Below, piece after piece: positions 51,764-61,243 of a stretch of DNA of 64,000 nt. Source of the stretch: Blastococcus sp. CT_GayMR19 (GTDB taxonomy: Bacteria > Actinomycetota > Actinomycetes > Mycobacteriales > Geodermatophilaceae). A program made the translations under genes and the position numbers. A model generated the notes under the pieces. The model was given only the letters and a program-made list of their open reading frames with translations, was not told where the DNA came from and ran no database searches. The stretch's first letter is position 1, and each line of letters begins with the position of its first letter. Location: positions 248,001-312,000 of the forward strand of contig NZ_SPQL01000002.1 in NCBI RefSeq assembly GCF_004570385.1, in the 5' to 3' direction.

Positions 51764-52350
51764 GGCGTCCCGTCCTGACGGTTGGTCGTGCCGACGCTGA
51801 GGGTGCGGACGACGGGGGGCACGACCTCGGTGTGCCGGTCGGACACCGTGGCGCCCGCGACGGGGCCGCCCACGGGAGTCCGGGGAACCGCCGTGTCCGG
51901 GGGAAGGTTCAGGGCCAGCGCGGTGACGCCCATGCCCAGGCCGACGAGCGTGCCGACCAGGCCGCGCCGCAGCCAGCGTGCCGTGTGCTCGGACGTGTCG
52001 GGCCGGTCCTCCGGGGACAGGTCGACCGACCACGAACCCGAGGCGCCGGTGACGGTGAGCTCCCCGGGCCCGGCGGACAGCGTGCCGGATCCCGGACCGC
52101 CCGCGCCGGGCACCTCGGCCGTGAACGGGATCGCACACAGCCGCGACAGCAGGTCACCGGGGACGACGACGTCCTGGGATGCGTGCAGCGCCTCCTTGGC
52201 CTCCCGCTGGGCCTCGACCGCCAGCCGGCACTGCAGGCAGCCGGCGAGGTGGCGGGCGGCGCGGCCGGCCGGCCCGGCGGGCAGTTCGCCGTCGACGAGG
52301 GCGGCGATCGCCTCCTGGGCGAGGTGGGTGGCGGGGATGCTCAGGCTCAT
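51760..52350 (-). CDS. rseA: Anti-sigma factor with zinc-finger domain (RseA-like)
   Basis: 196 residues; ATG overlaps the sigE stop (ATGA). N-terminal ZAS domain: [20 protein letters not shown] with the H-x-x-x-C-x-x-C motif (HLAGCLQC). A weak membrane helix near residue 135-150 ([19 protein letters not shown]). Holds SigE inactive; directly after its sigma gene. Confidence 0.9.
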   Translation of the reverse strand: MSLSIPATHLAQEAIAALVDGELPAGPAGRAARHLAGCLQCRLAVEAQREAKEALHASQDVVVPGDLLSRLCAIPFTAEVPGAGGPGSGTLSAGPGELTVTGASGSWSVDLSPEDRPDTSEHTARWLRRGLVGTLVGLGMGVTALALNLPPDTAVPRTPVGGPVAGATVSDRHTEVVPPVVRTLSVGTTNRQDGTP

Positions 52351-52931
52351 GCGCCGGCCTCGCCCGCGATGGCCGGGAGCGCACCGACGCGGCCGGGCGC
52401 CAGGTGCGCGAGGGCCTGCCGCAGCTGCACGCGGCCCCGGTGGATGCGGCTGCGGACGGTGCCCAGCTTGATGCCGAGGGTCGCCGCGATCTCCTCGTAG
52501 GTCAGGCCCTCGATGTCGCAGAGGACGACCGCGACGCGGAACTCCGGGGAGAGCGCGTCGAGCGCGGCCTGGATCTGGGGATCGAGGTGGGTGTCGGCGT
52601 ACACCTGCTCGGGGCTGGGCGAGGTGCCGGGCAGCCGCTCGGTGTCCTCGGGCAGCGCGTCGAACCGGATCCGCGCGCGGCGCCGGACCATGTCGAGGAA
52701 CAGGTTGGTCGTGATCCGGTGCAGCCAGCCCTCGAAGGTGCCGGGCGAGAAGTCGGCCAGCGAGCGGAAGACCCGGACGAAGGTCTCCTGGGTCAGGTCC
52801 TCGGCGTCCTGCGGGTTGCCGGAGAGGCGGTAGGCCAGCCGGTACACCCGCGCGGAGTGGTCGCGCACGACCTGCTCCCACGTGGGCGCGACCCAGCCCT
52901 CGAGGGCGGGGCGGACGGCGGGCTCGGACAC
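52347..52931 (-). CDS. sigE: ECF sigma factor SigE
   Basis: 194 residues from the GTG at 52929-52931; longer starts are possible. Region 2: [37 protein letters not shown]; region 4: [40 protein letters not shown]. Order methyltransferase (divergent), sigE, anti-sigma, htrA, tatB equals the M. tuberculosis Rv1220c-Rv1224 region, so an envelope-stress role is likely. Confidence 0.93.
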   Translation of the reverse strand: MSEPAVRPALEGWVAPTWEQVVRDHSARVYRLAYRLSGNPQDAEDLTQETFVRVFRSLADFSPGTFEGWLHRITTNLFLDMVRRRARIRFDALPEDTERLPGTSPSPEQVYADTHLDPQIQAALDALSPEFRVAVVLCDIEGLTYEEIAATLGIKLGTVRSRIHRGRVQLRQALAHLAPGRVGALPAIAGEAGA

Positions 52932-53020
52932 GTCAACAGGATCGCAGACAGCAGCCCCCGTGACCTCCCCGGCGTCGACGGGGTGGGCGGAGGCGGCTCG
53001 CTTCAGGCGCACATCGTGAT

Positions 53021-53049
53021 CAACGGCCGGGAACCCGGGCGGTGTTCCC
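53021..53049 (-). promoter_or_regulatory. Possible SigE-type promoter before sigE
   Basis: On the minus strand GGGAAC is followed after 18 bases by CGTTG, close to the GGGAAC/CGTT consensus of mycobacterial SigE promoters. It lies about 90 bases before the sigE start, which would give autoregulation. Confidence 0.4.
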
Positions 53050-53222
53050 GTCCGGCACGGCTCCCAGGGAACCCACAGGGAACCCATCGGCCGCAGCCGC
53101 CACCCGACACCCCGGCCGCGCTCCGCGCGATCCGGGGGCGGCGCCGCCGGCCACTACCCTCGGCCGGTGATGACCTTCGGAGCACGGCGCAGCCGTTCCG
53201 CTCCGCCACCGGAGGTGTGTTG

Positions 53223-53879
53223 ATGAGCGCCGAGCAACCGCCGTCGCGGGGCGGCGCCGAGGGTGCCGCCTACGCCGACCGCTTCGCCGTGGAGACCCCG
53301 GAGATGGCGGCGGCCCGGGCCCGCGCCGTCCAGCTGCCCGGCCCGCCTCCCGTCGAGCCGGCCGTGGGTGCCCTGCTCGCCGTGCTCGCCGCCGGATCGG
53401 CTGCCCGCTCGGTCGTCTCGATCGGCAGCGGCGGAGGTCTCGTCGGGCTGTGGCTGCTGCGCGGCATGCGGACCGACGGCGTCCTCACCGCGCTCGACGG
53501 CGATCCCGAGCAGCTCCGGGCCGCGAAGAAGGCCTTCGCCGACGCCGGCATCGCCCCGAGCCGGACCCGGCTGATCTTCGGCACGCCCGGCGAGGTGCTC
53601 CCCCGGTTCTCCCCCGGCGCCTACGACCTGGTCGTCTGCGCGGGTCCGCCGCGCGAGTACTCCCCCCACCTGCAGGAGCTGCTCGGGCTGGTGCGGGTGG
53701 GCGGCACGCTGGCCTGCCACGGGGTGCTCGAGGCCGGCCGGGTCGCCGACCGCACGGCCCGGGACCCGCAGACCGTCGCCTGGCGGGAGATGGCCCGCAC
53801 GATCAGGGACGACGAGACGCTGCTCCCCGCCGTCCTGCCCATCGGCGCCGGTCTCCTGGTCGCGACGAAACGCGCCTGA
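53223..53879 (+). CDS. O-methyltransferase
   Basis: 218 residues. Rossmann-type SAM domain: SVVSIGSGGGLVGLWLLRGM (motif I), LTALDGDPEQLRAAKKAFAD, YDLVVCAGPP, LLGLVRVGGTLACHGVLEAG. The neighbour of sigE in mycobacteria (Rv1220c) is of the same family. Substrate unknown. Confidence 0.9.
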   Translation: MSAEQPPSRGGAEGAAYADRFAVETPEMAAARARAVQLPGPPPVEPAVGALLAVLAAGSAARSVVSIGSGGGLVGLWLLRGMRTDGVLTALDGDPEQLRAAKKAFADAGIAPSRTRLIFGTPGEVLPRFSPGAYDLVVCAGPPREYSPHLQELLGLVRVGGTLACHGVLEAGRVADRTARDPQTVAWREMARTIRDDETLLPAVLPIGAGLLVATKRA

Positions 53880-53917
53880 CCCCAAGGCCCAAGAGCACGT
53901 TTTGGCCGGTCAGGGCC

Positions 53918-55138
53918 TCAGATGAGGGCGCGGGCGCCCTTGCCGAGGACGGTCACTCCACCCGCGCTGACGTGGTACCGCTCCTTGTCGGACGCGAGTT
54001 CCACCCCGACGCGAGCCCATGGCGGGACGACGGCGTTCTTGTCGAGGATCGCCCGCCGGACGTAGGCGCCCTCGCCGATGACCACGCCGTCCATGAGCAC
54101 GCTGTCCTCCACCCGGGCGCCGCGCTCGACGCGGACCCCCGGCGAGATGACCGAGTTGTGCACCGACCCGCCGCCGATGATCGCGCCGGCGCTGACCATC
54201 GACTCCTCCGCCCGGCCGCCGAGCACGAACTTCGCCGGCGGCTGCTGAGGCGGCAGCGAGTAGATCGGCCAGCGGTCGTTGTAGAGGTTGAACACCGGGG
54301 TCACCGACACGAGGTCCATGTGCGCGTCGAAGTAGGCGTCGATCGTCCCCACGTCGCGCCAGTAGCCGTGGTCGCGCTCGGAGGCCCCCGGGACGACGTT
54401 GGTCGAGAAGTCGTAGACCCACGCGTCCCCGGCGTCCGCGAGCATCGGCATGATCGAGCCGCCCATGTCGTGCACCGATTCCTCGTCCTCGGCGTCCTTG
54501 CGCAGCGCCTCGAGCAGGGCCTCGGTGGTGAAGACGTAGTTCCCCATGGAGGCGAAGCTCTCCTCCGGGGAGTCCGGGAGCCCCGGCGGGTCGGCCGGCT
54601 TCTCGAGGAAACCGCGCACCTTGCCCTCGGCGGTGGCGTCGATGACGCCGAACTCCGTCGCCTCCCGGCGGGGCACGCGCAGGCCCGCGATGGTCACGCC
54701 GGCACCGGTCTGCAGGTGCTGGTCGACCATCTGGCCCGGGTCCATCCGGTAGACGTGGTCGGCCCCGAAGACGACGACGATCTCGGGCCGCTCGTCGTAG
54801 ATGAGGTTCAGGCTCTGGAAGATCGCGTCGGCGCTGCCGGTGTACCAGCGGGGGCCGAGCCGCTGCTGCGCCGGTACCGGGGTGACGTAGTTGCCGAGGA
54901 GCGAGGACATCCGCCAGGTCTGGGTGATGTGCCGGTCCAGGCTGTGGCTCTTGTACTGCGTCAGGACGGCGATCTGCCGGATCTCGGCGTTGACCAGGTT
55001 GGAGAGCACGAAATCGATCAGGCGGTAGTTGCCGCCGAAGGGAACGGCCGGTTTCGCGCGGTCATCGGTGAGCGGCGCCAGCCGCTTGCCGGCTCCACCC
55101 GCCAGGACGATGCCGAGTACTCGTGGGCCGCCGCGCAT
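53918..55138 (-). CDS. glgC: Glucose-1-phosphate adenylyltransferase
   Basis: 406 residues, the normal length. [20 protein letters not shown] is the nucleotide-binding start, followed by [60 protein letters not shown], and a C-terminal left-handed beta helix. Makes ADP-glucose for glycogen and trehalose. Divergent from glgA 64 bases away. Confidence 0.96.
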   Translation of the reverse strand: MRGGPRVLGIVLAGGAGKRLAPLTDDRAKPAVPFGGNYRLIDFVLSNLVNAEIRQIAVLTQYKSHSLDRHITQTWRMSSLLGNYVTPVPAQQRLGPRWYTGSADAIFQSLNLIYDERPEIVVVFGADHVYRMDPGQMVDQHLQTGAGVTIAGLRVPRREATEFGVIDATAEGKVRGFLEKPADPPGLPDSPEESFASMGNYVFTTEALLEALRKDAEDEESVHDMGGSIMPMLADAGDAWVYDFSTNVVPGASERDHGYWRDVGTIDAYFDAHMDLVSVTPVFNLYNDRWPIYSLPPQQPPAKFVLGGRAEESMVSAGAIIGGGSVHNSVISPGVRVERGARVEDSVLMDGVVIGEGAYVRRAILDKNAVVPPWARVGVELASDKERYHVSAGGVTVLGKGARALI

Positions 55139-55201
55139 GTCCAGAAACTAGCCGGTGGGCTGCGCTTCCGCGCCCTGCCGCGTCCTGATGCGCCCCCTAG
55201 G

Positions 55202-56383
55202 GTGACGATCGTGCGCATCGGCATAGCAACACGGGAGTGGCCGCCGGACGTCTACGGCGGCGCGGGAGTCCATGTGGAACACCTCGTGGCGGCGCTCCGG
55301 TCGCTGCCGGCGGGGCCGGAGATCGACGTCCACTGCTTCGGCGGGCCGCGCGACGACGCCACCGCGCACGGCGTCCCGGAGGAGCTGCGCGGTGCGAACG
55401 GCGCCCTGCAGGCGTTGGGGGTCGACGTCGCGATGGCCGCCGCGCTGGGCGACGCCGATCTCGTGCACACCCACACCTGGTACGCCAACGCCGCCGGCCT
55501 CCTGGCCTCGATCGTGCACGGCGCGCCGCACGTGGTCACCGCGCACTCCCTGGAACCGCGCCGGCCGTGGAAGGCCGAGCAGCTGGGCGGCGGCTACCGG
55601 CTGTCCTCCTGGGTGGAGCGGACGGCGTACCTCGCCGCGGACGCGGTGATCGCGGTCAGCCACGGCATGCGGGCCGACGTGCTCGACGCCTATCCCGAGC
55701 TGGACCCCGTGCGGGTGCACGTCGTCGGCAACGGCGTCGACGCCGAGGCCTACCGGCCGATCGAGGCCCCGGACGTCGTCCGCGGGCTCGGCGTGGACCC
55801 CGACCGGCCCTACGCACTGTTCGTCGGCCGGATCACCCGGCAGAAGGGCGTGGTCCACCTGCTGGCCGCGGCGGAGCAACTGCCGCCCGAGGCGGGCCTG
55901 GTCCTCTGCGCGGGCGCCGCCGACACCCCCGGCGAGCGGCAGCAGGTGGCGGACGCGGTTGCCGAACTGCAGGCCCGGCGCAGCGGCGTGGTCTGGATCG
56001 AGGAGATGCTGCCCCGCGACAGGCTGGTCCCGTTGATCACCGGGGCGACCGTGTTCGTCGTCCCGTCGGTGTACGAGCCGCTGGGCATCGTCAACCTCGA
56101 GGCCGCCGCCTGCGGCACCGCGGTCGTCGCCAGCGACGTCGGGGGCATCCCGGAGGTCGTGGCCGACGGGCGGACCGGCCTGCTGGTGCACTACGACGCC
56201 GACGACACCGCGGCCTTCGAGTCAGGGCTGGCCGCGCGGATCGCGGAGCTGCTGGCCGACCCGGCGCGGGCCGCCGCCATGGGGGCCGCCGGCCGCGAGC
56301 GCGTGCTGGCGGAGTTCGGCTGGCCCGCGATCGCCCAGCAGACCGTCGAGGTCTACTCGGCGATCCTCGCCGCCCGCGGCTGA
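55202..56383 (+). CDS. glgA: Glycogen synthase / maltose-1-phosphate synthase, actinobacterial GT4 type
   Basis: 393 residues from a GTG at 55202 (another at 55211). GT-B fold: REWPPDVYGGAGVHVEHLVA, VHTHTWYANAAG, HVVGNGVDAEAY, YALFVGRITRQKGVVHLLAA, and the donor site EPLGIVNLEAAACGTAVVAS with DVGGIPEVV. This GT4 type of GlgA corresponds to mycobacterial GlgM. Uses ADP-glucose from the divergent glgC. Confidence 0.92.
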   Translation: MTIVRIGIATREWPPDVYGGAGVHVEHLVAALRSLPAGPEIDVHCFGGPRDDATAHGVPEELRGANGALQALGVDVAMAAALGDADLVHTHTWYANAAGLLASIVHGAPHVVTAHSLEPRRPWKAEQLGGGYRLSSWVERTAYLAADAVIAVSHGMRADVLDAYPELDPVRVHVVGNGVDAEAYRPIEAPDVVRGLGVDPDRPYALFVGRITRQKGVVHLLAAAEQLPPEAGLVLCAGAADTPGERQQVADAVAELQARRSGVVWIEEMLPRDRLVPLITGATVFVVPSVYEPLGIVNLEAAACGTAVVASDVGGIPEVVADGRTGLLVHYDADDTAAFESGLAARIAELLADPARAAAMGAAGRERVLAEFGWPAIAQQTVEVYSAILAARG

Positions 56384-56404
56384 CGGCGGCCCGCCGCCTC
56401 CCTG

Positions 56405-56530
56405 GTACTTTCCCGTCGCCGGCCCGTGCGCCGGTGACGCAACGGCAGCGAAGTCCGGTGGAACCCCGGCGCTGTCCCGCAACTGTGAGGGTCGCTCGCG
56501 ACCTGAGCCAGATCGCCTGCCCTGCGTCAT
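56405..56530 (+). promoter_or_regulatory. Cobalamin riboswitch
   Basis: Consensus parts in order: GTGCGCCGGTGACGCAACGG, AAGTCCGGTGGAACCCCGGC with GCTGTCCCGCAACTGTGA (B12-box core), and GAGCCAGATCGCCTGCCC at the end. It stands before the BtuF-like gene and should lower expression of the importer when cobalamin is plentiful. Confidence 0.93.
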
Positions 56531-56614
56531 GTCACCGACCCTCGCGGCAAGGGTCGCGCATCGAGCGCTGGGTCCGCTCATGAGCGATTTCGCCGCCTCC
56601 ACCACGGAGGCCTC

Positions 56615-57592
56615 GTGTTCCACTCCATCCCCCGGCCGGCACGGCCGACGCCCCCGAAGCTGCGCCTGGCCGCGCTGGGCGCCCTTCTCCTCTCCGTCCT
56701 TCTGGTGCTGACCGCCTGCGGCGGATCGTCCGACGCCGGCGGCAGCAGTGCCTCGAGCACCACCGGCGCCGACGCCGGGGGCTGGCCGGTCACCGTCACC
56801 GGGGACAACGGCGAGCTCACCCTGGACGAACAGCCCGAGGCCATCGTCTCGCTCTCGGCCACCGCGACCGAGATGCTGTTCGCCATCGGCGCCGGCCCGC
56901 AGGTCGAGGCCGTCGACGACACCTCGAACTACCCCGAGGACGCCCCGGTCACGGACCTGTCCGCGTTCACGCCGAACGCGGAGGCGATCGCCGGCTACAA
57001 CCCCGACCTGGTCGTGCTCAGCGACGACATGAACGGGGTCGTCGACGCCCTCGGCGCCCTCGAGATCCCCGTGCTGCAGCTGACCGCCGCCCAGACCCTG
57101 GACGACAGCTACGAGCAGCTGGAGACCCTCGGCACCGCCACCGGGCACGCCGACGACGCCGCGAAGGTCATCACCGACATGCAGGACCGGATCGAGGCGG
57201 CCGTGGAGTCGGCCGGGGACAGCGGCCAGGGCCTGCGCGTCTACCACGAGCTCGACCCCACCTTCTACTCCGCGGCCAGCTCGACGTTCATCGGCAGCGT
57301 CTACGAGCTCTTCGGCCTGGAGAACATCGCCGACGGCGCCGAGGACGCCTCCGGCGGCTACCCGCAGCTGTCGGCCGAGTACGTCGTCGGCCAGGCACCC
57401 GACCTCGTGGTGCTCGCGGACACCCTGTGCTGCGAGCAGTCCGCCGAGACCCTCGCCCAGCGGCCGGCGTTCGACACCCTCCCCGCCGTCCAGGAGGGCC
57501 GGGTGCTCGAGGCGAGCGACGACATCGCGTCCCGCTGGGGCCCGCGCGTGGCCGACTTCGCCGAGTCGGTCGCCGGGACGCTGGCCGGCTGA
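56615..57592 (+). CDS. btuF: Cobalamin ABC transporter substrate-binding lipoprotein
   Basis: 325 residues, GTG with GGAGG upstream. Lipoprotein signal (LGALLLSVLLVLTACGGSS, lipobox LTAC). Class III binding protein: PEAIVSLSATATEMLFAIGA, NPDLVVLSDD, a long linker helix, and YVVGQAPDLVVLAD. Vitamin B12 specificity is inferred from the riboswitch. Confidence 0.9.
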   Translation: MFHSIPRPARPTPPKLRLAALGALLLSVLLVLTACGGSSDAGGSSASSTTGADAGGWPVTVTGDNGELTLDEQPEAIVSLSATATEMLFAIGAGPQVEAVDDTSNYPEDAPVTDLSAFTPNAEAIAGYNPDLVVLSDDMNGVVDALGALEIPVLQLTAAQTLDDSYEQLETLGTATGHADDAAKVITDMQDRIEAAVESAGDSGQGLRVYHELDPTFYSAASSTFIGSVYELFGLENIADGAEDASGGYPQLSAEYVVGQAPDLVVLADTLCCEQSAETLAQRPAFDTLPAVQEGRVLEASDDIASRWGPRVADFAESVAGTLAG

Positions 57593-57605
57593 CGACGTCC
57601 GGACG

Positions 57606-58706
57606 ATGACGGTGACCACCGGCAGCACGCGGGCGGGCGAGGCGCATGTCGACCGCGTCCGCGTCCGGTCGCGGCGCCGTCCCGCCCTGGTGCTGGGCGG
57701 CGCGCTGCTGGCGCTGGTGGCCGCCGTCCTCGCCGGCATCTGGGTCGGTGCGTTCCCGCTCCCGCCGGGGGCCGTCGTCCTCACCCTGGTCGACCGGGTG
57801 GCGACGGCCCTCGGCGGGGGGCACGTGTCCGGCGGCCTGGACGCGACCGGGACGGCGGTGCTGCTCCAGCTCCGCCTCCCCCGGGTGCTGCTCGCGGTCC
57901 TCGTCGGGGCCGGCCTGGCCGTCTCCGGCGCGGCCTTCCAGGGCGTCTTCCGCAACCCGCTGGCCGACCCGTACCTCCTGGGCGCTGCCGCGGGCGCGGG
58001 CCTCGGTGCCACCCTGGTGATCGCGTACTCGCCGGCGCAGGAGATCGGACCGTTCGGGATCGTCCCGCTCGCCGCGTTCGCCGGCGCCCTGGTCGGCGTC
58101 GGCTGCGCACTGGCGCTGGGCACCGCGGCCGGCGGCTCCCAGAGCGCGACGCTGCTGCTCGCCGGCATCGCCGTCGCCTCGTTCCTCGCCGCCGGGCAGA
58201 CGCTGGTCCAGCAGCAGAACACCGAGGACCTGCGGGAGGTCTACGGCTGGCTGCTCGGCCAGCTCGGGCGCTCGCAGTGGTCCGACGTCGGCATGGTGCT
58301 GCCCTACCTGGGGGCGGCCGTCGTCGTCCTGCTGCTCTGCGGCCGCGCGCTCGACGTGCTCGCCGTCGGCGACGACGAGGCGTCGTCCCTGGGCGTGCAC
58401 CCCGGCCGGGTGCGGCTCCTCGTCATCCTCGCCGCCTCGCTCGCCACGGCCAGCGCCGTCGCGGTCAGCGGCCTGATCGGCTTCGTCGGGCTGGTCGTTC
58501 CGCACATCGCCCGCCGGCTGATCGGCAGCTCGTACCACCTCGTGCTGCCGGCCTCCCTGCTCATCGGCGGCGCATTCCTCGTGCTCTGCGACCTCGTGGC
58601 GCGGGTCGTCCTCTCCCCCGCCGAGCTGCCCATCGGGGTGGTGACGGCGTTCATCGGCGCCCCCTTCTTCGCGGGCCTGCTGTGGGTGGGGGCGCGACGA
58701 CGATGA
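57606..58706 (+). CDS. btuC: Cobalamin ABC transporter permease (FecCD family)
   Basis: 366 residues and about ten membrane helices. FecCD pattern: LRLPRVLLAVLVGAGLAVSG, AFQGVFRNPLADPYLLGAAA, GLIGFVGLVVPHIARRLIGS. 14 bases after btuF and overlapping the ATPase gene (ATGA). Confidence 0.93.
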   Translation: MTVTTGSTRAGEAHVDRVRVRSRRRPALVLGGALLALVAAVLAGIWVGAFPLPPGAVVLTLVDRVATALGGGHVSGGLDATGTAVLLQLRLPRVLLAVLVGAGLAVSGAAFQGVFRNPLADPYLLGAAAGAGLGATLVIAYSPAQEIGPFGIVPLAAFAGALVGVGCALALGTAAGGSQSATLLLAGIAVASFLAAGQTLVQQQNTEDLREVYGWLLGQLGRSQWSDVGMVLPYLGAAVVVLLLCGRALDVLAVGDDEASSLGVHPGRVRLLVILAASLATASAVAVSGLIGFVGLVVPHIARRLIGSSYHLVLPASLLIGGAFLVLCDLVARVVLSPAELPIGVVTAFIGAPFFAGLLWVGARRR

Positions 58707-59491
58707 CGACGGCCACCACGACCGGCGCCCGCGTCGAGATCATCGACCTCTCGGCCTCCTACGGCCGGACCCGCGTGCTCGACGGCGTCCGGCTGACCGT
58801 CGAGCCGGGCGGCTGGCTGGCGGTCATCGGTCCGAACGGCTCGGGCAAGTCCACCCTGCTGCGCTGCGCGCTCGGCCTGCACACCCACGACGGGATGGTG
58901 CGCATCGACGGCGTCCCGGCCGCCGGGATGCCCCGCCGGGAACGGGCCCGCCAGGTGGCCTACGCCCCGCAGTCGCCGGTCCTCCCGGAGGCGGTGTCCA
59001 CCCGTGACTACGTGCTGCTGGGGCGCACCCCGCACCGGGCGCTGCTCGCCGCTCCCCGCGCGTCGGACCGGCGGGTCGTCGCCGACGTCATGGAGCGGCT
59101 GGAGATCGGCGACCTGGCCGACCGGCAGCTGCGCACCCTCTCCGGCGGCGAGCAGCAGCGCGCCGTCCTGGCCCGGGCGCTGGCCCAGCAGCCGCGGGTG
59201 CTGCTGCTCGACGAGCCGACGGCCGCCCTGGACCTCGGGCACGCCCAGCAGGTCCTCGACCTCGTCGACGGGCTCCGGCGCCAAGACGGGCTGACCGTGC
59301 TCAGCTCCCTGCACGACCTGACGCTGGCCGGGCAGTACGCCGACCGGCTCGCCCTGCTCTCGGCGGGCCGGGTCGCGGCGGAGGGCCCGCCGGACGAGGT
59401 CCTCACCGCGGCGGCTCTGCGGACCCACTACGGCGCCCGGGCGGAGGTGGTCCGCGGTCCGGACGGGCCCGCCGTCCTCCCGGTGCGGTGA
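58703..59491 (+). CDS. btuD: Cobalamin ABC transporter ATP-binding protein
   Basis: 262 residues. Walker A GPNGSGKSTLLR, Q-loop YAPQSPVLP, signature LSGGEQQRAVLARAL, Walker B VLLLDEPTAALDLGH, H-loop SSLHDLTLA. Last gene of the btuFCD operon; two tandem hairpins begin at its stop. Confidence 0.94.
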   Translation: MTTATTTGARVEIIDLSASYGRTRVLDGVRLTVEPGGWLAVIGPNGSGKSTLLRCALGLHTHDGMVRIDGVPAAGMPRRERARQVAYAPQSPVLPEAVSTRDYVLLGRTPHRALLAAPRASDRRVVADVMERLEIGDLADRQLRTLSGGEQQRAVLARALAQQPRVLLLDEPTAALDLGHAQQVLDLVDGLRRQDGLTVLSSLHDLTLAGQYADRLALLSAGRVAAEGPPDEVLTAAALRTHYGARAEVVRGPDGPAVLPVR

Positions 59492-59560
59492 CACTGCGAT
59501 CCTCCGGATCGCACCGCGGCCGTGACACTGCGATCCTCCGGATCGCACCGCGGTCAATTG
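59488..59560. repeat. Intergenic hairpin repeat, two tandem copies
   Basis: A 34-base unit (GTGACACTGCGATCCTCCGG...) starts at 59488 and again at 59522. Each holds GCGATCC-TCC-GGATCGC. The second is followed by ACCGCGGTCAATTGCCATC, like ACCGCGGCCAACTGCCGTC at 49643. Placed right after btuD. Confidence 0.85.
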
Positions 59561-59666
59561 CCATCCTCGGGTGCGCTGAGCCGTTTCGTCGCTCGATCGC
59601 GGGACGCTCCGCGCCCCACTCCTCACGACACGTCGCCGTTCGGGGGCCCACTCGGGACGATCATGC

Positions 59667-60518
59667 TCAGCGCGCGATCCTGAACCTCACGGTGTCGCCG
59701 GGCCGGAGCTGGGCGACCGCCGGCAGGTCGGCGGTGACCACGACGGCCGGCACGGGGTAGCCGCCGGTCACCGGATGATCGGCGAGGAACAGCACCGGGG
59801 CACCGTCGGGCGGCACCTGGATCGCCCCGGGCAGCAGGCCCTCGCTGGGCAGCTCGTCGGTCCGTGCCCGATCCAGCCGGGGGCCGGTCAACCGCAGACC
59901 GACCCGGTCGCTGTCGGCCGAGACGGTCCACGCCGTGGAGGTCAGCGTCGACCAGGCGGCCGGCAGCAGCCAGTCGCGGCGGGGACCGGGCAGGACGCGG
60001 ACGACCGGGTCCGCCGACGGGGGGCGCACCGCCGCGACGTCCACGACCGGCTCGGCGGCGCCCAGCGAGCCGATCCGGAGGACGGTGCCCGCGCGCAGCG
60101 GCTCCGGCCCCAGGCCGGACAGGGTGTCGGTGCTGCGCGAGCCGAGGACCTCCGGCACGTCGATGCCACCGCGGACGGCGAGGTAGCTGCGCAGCCCCAC
60201 CGCCGGCAGGCCGAGCGCCAGCTCCGCACCCGGGCGCAGCGTCACGGGGGAGTTCAGCGGTGCGGGACGGCCGTCGACCGCCAGCGGCGCCGGTGCCCCG
60301 GTGACCGCCACCAGCACGGTGCGTTCCGCGCGCACCCGGAGGCCACCCGCCGTTCCTTCGATCACCGCGGCCGACGGGCCGTTGCCGACCAGCCGGTTGG
60401 CCAGGGCGGCGGCGGCGCGGTCGGCCGCGCCCGAGCGGGTCACCCCGATCGACGCCCATCCCGGACGGCCACGGTCCTGCACCGTCGCCAGCGGGCCGGA
60501 GGCCAGCACCGTCAGCAC
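59667..60518 (-). CDS. pxpC: 5-oxoprolinase subunit C (KipA-like)
   Basis: 283 residues, GTG start directly after the pxpB stop. Family marks: GPLATVQDRGRPGWASIGVT, SGAADRAAAALANRLVGN, YLAVRGGIDVPEVLGSRSTD and ILFLADHPVTGGYP-like end. With PxpB and PxpA it opens 5-oxoproline with ATP. Confidence 0.9.
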   Translation of the reverse strand: MLTVLASGPLATVQDRGRPGWASIGVTRSGAADRAAAALANRLVGNGPSAAVIEGTAGGLRVRAERTVLVAVTGAPAPLAVDGRPAPLNSPVTLRPGAELALGLPAVGLRSYLAVRGGIDVPEVLGSRSTDTLSGLGPEPLRAGTVLRIGSLGAAEPVVDVAAVRPPSADPVVRVLPGPRRDWLLPAAWSTLTSTAWTVSADSDRVGLRLTGPRLDRARTDELPSEGLLPGAIQVPPDGAPVLFLADHPVTGGYPVPAVVVTADLPAVAQLRPGDTVRFRIAR

Positions 60519-61157
60519 TCAGCTCACCTGCCGGAACCGCACGCGGATGCCGGGGGCCAGCAGCGCCGGGGGATCCCGGTCCACGTCGAACAGCACCGCG
60601 TCGGTGCGGCCGACGAGCTGCCAGCCGCCGGGCGAGGCGCGCGGGTACGCGCCGGCGAAGGGTCCGGCCAGGCCGACCGCCCCCGCCGGGACGCGGGTGC
60701 GGGGGGTCTCCCGCCGCGGCACGTGCAGCTCCGGCGGTAGCCCGGTGAGGTAGGCGAAGCCGGGGGCGAAGCCGACGAACGCGACCGTGAGCTCGGGCGT
60801 CGTGAGGGCCTCCACCAGCGCCGGCACCGACCGGCCGGTCAGGCCGGCGACCTGGGCGAGGTCGGGTCCGTCGAACACCACGCCCAGGTCGACCACCCGT
60901 GCCGATCCCGCCGCGGCGTCCGCGTCCACGCGCATCCGGCGCAGGCTTGCGACATCGGTCTCCGACGGCGGTCGGTCCAGGACGACGAGCACCGTCCGCG
61001 CTGCCGCGACCAGATCCCGCTGACCGGGCAGCGGCGAGCGCTCCAGCGCCAGCCGCACGGCCGCGACGGTCGCGAGGTCGGGCACCTCGACCAGCAACGC
61101 GCGGTCGCCGTACGGCAGGACGCGCACCGGCTCGCGCTGCGTCTCGCGGCCGGGCAT
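60519..61157 (-). CDS. pxpB: 5-oxoprolinase subunit B (KipI-like)
   Basis: 212 residues. LPYGDRALLVEVPDLATVAA at the start, VAFVGFAPGFAYLTGLPPEL and VPAGAVGLAGPFAGAYPRAS, GGWQLVGRT as in KipI/PxpB. First of the pxpBC pair. Confidence 0.92.
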   Translation of the reverse strand: MPGRETQREPVRVLPYGDRALLVEVPDLATVAAVRLALERSPLPGQRDLVAAARTVLVVLDRPPSETDVASLRRMRVDADAAAGSARVVDLGVVFDGPDLAQVAGLTGRSVPALVEALTTPELTVAFVGFAPGFAYLTGLPPELHVPRRETPRTRVPAGAVGLAGPFAGAYPRASPGGWQLVGRTDAVLFDVDRDPPALLAPGIRVRFRQVS

Positions 61158-61243
61158 GTCCTCATCGTCGCAGCGCCCGGAGCGCGGCGCGTTCAGGACC
61201 TCCGGCCCGGTTCGGGAGGGACATCCGGGGGCACGGGTGTCCT

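Noticed and set aside
53450-55201. Long frame before glgA as an extended glycogen synthase
   Set aside because: It is antisense to glgC; the GT4 fold begins at 55202.
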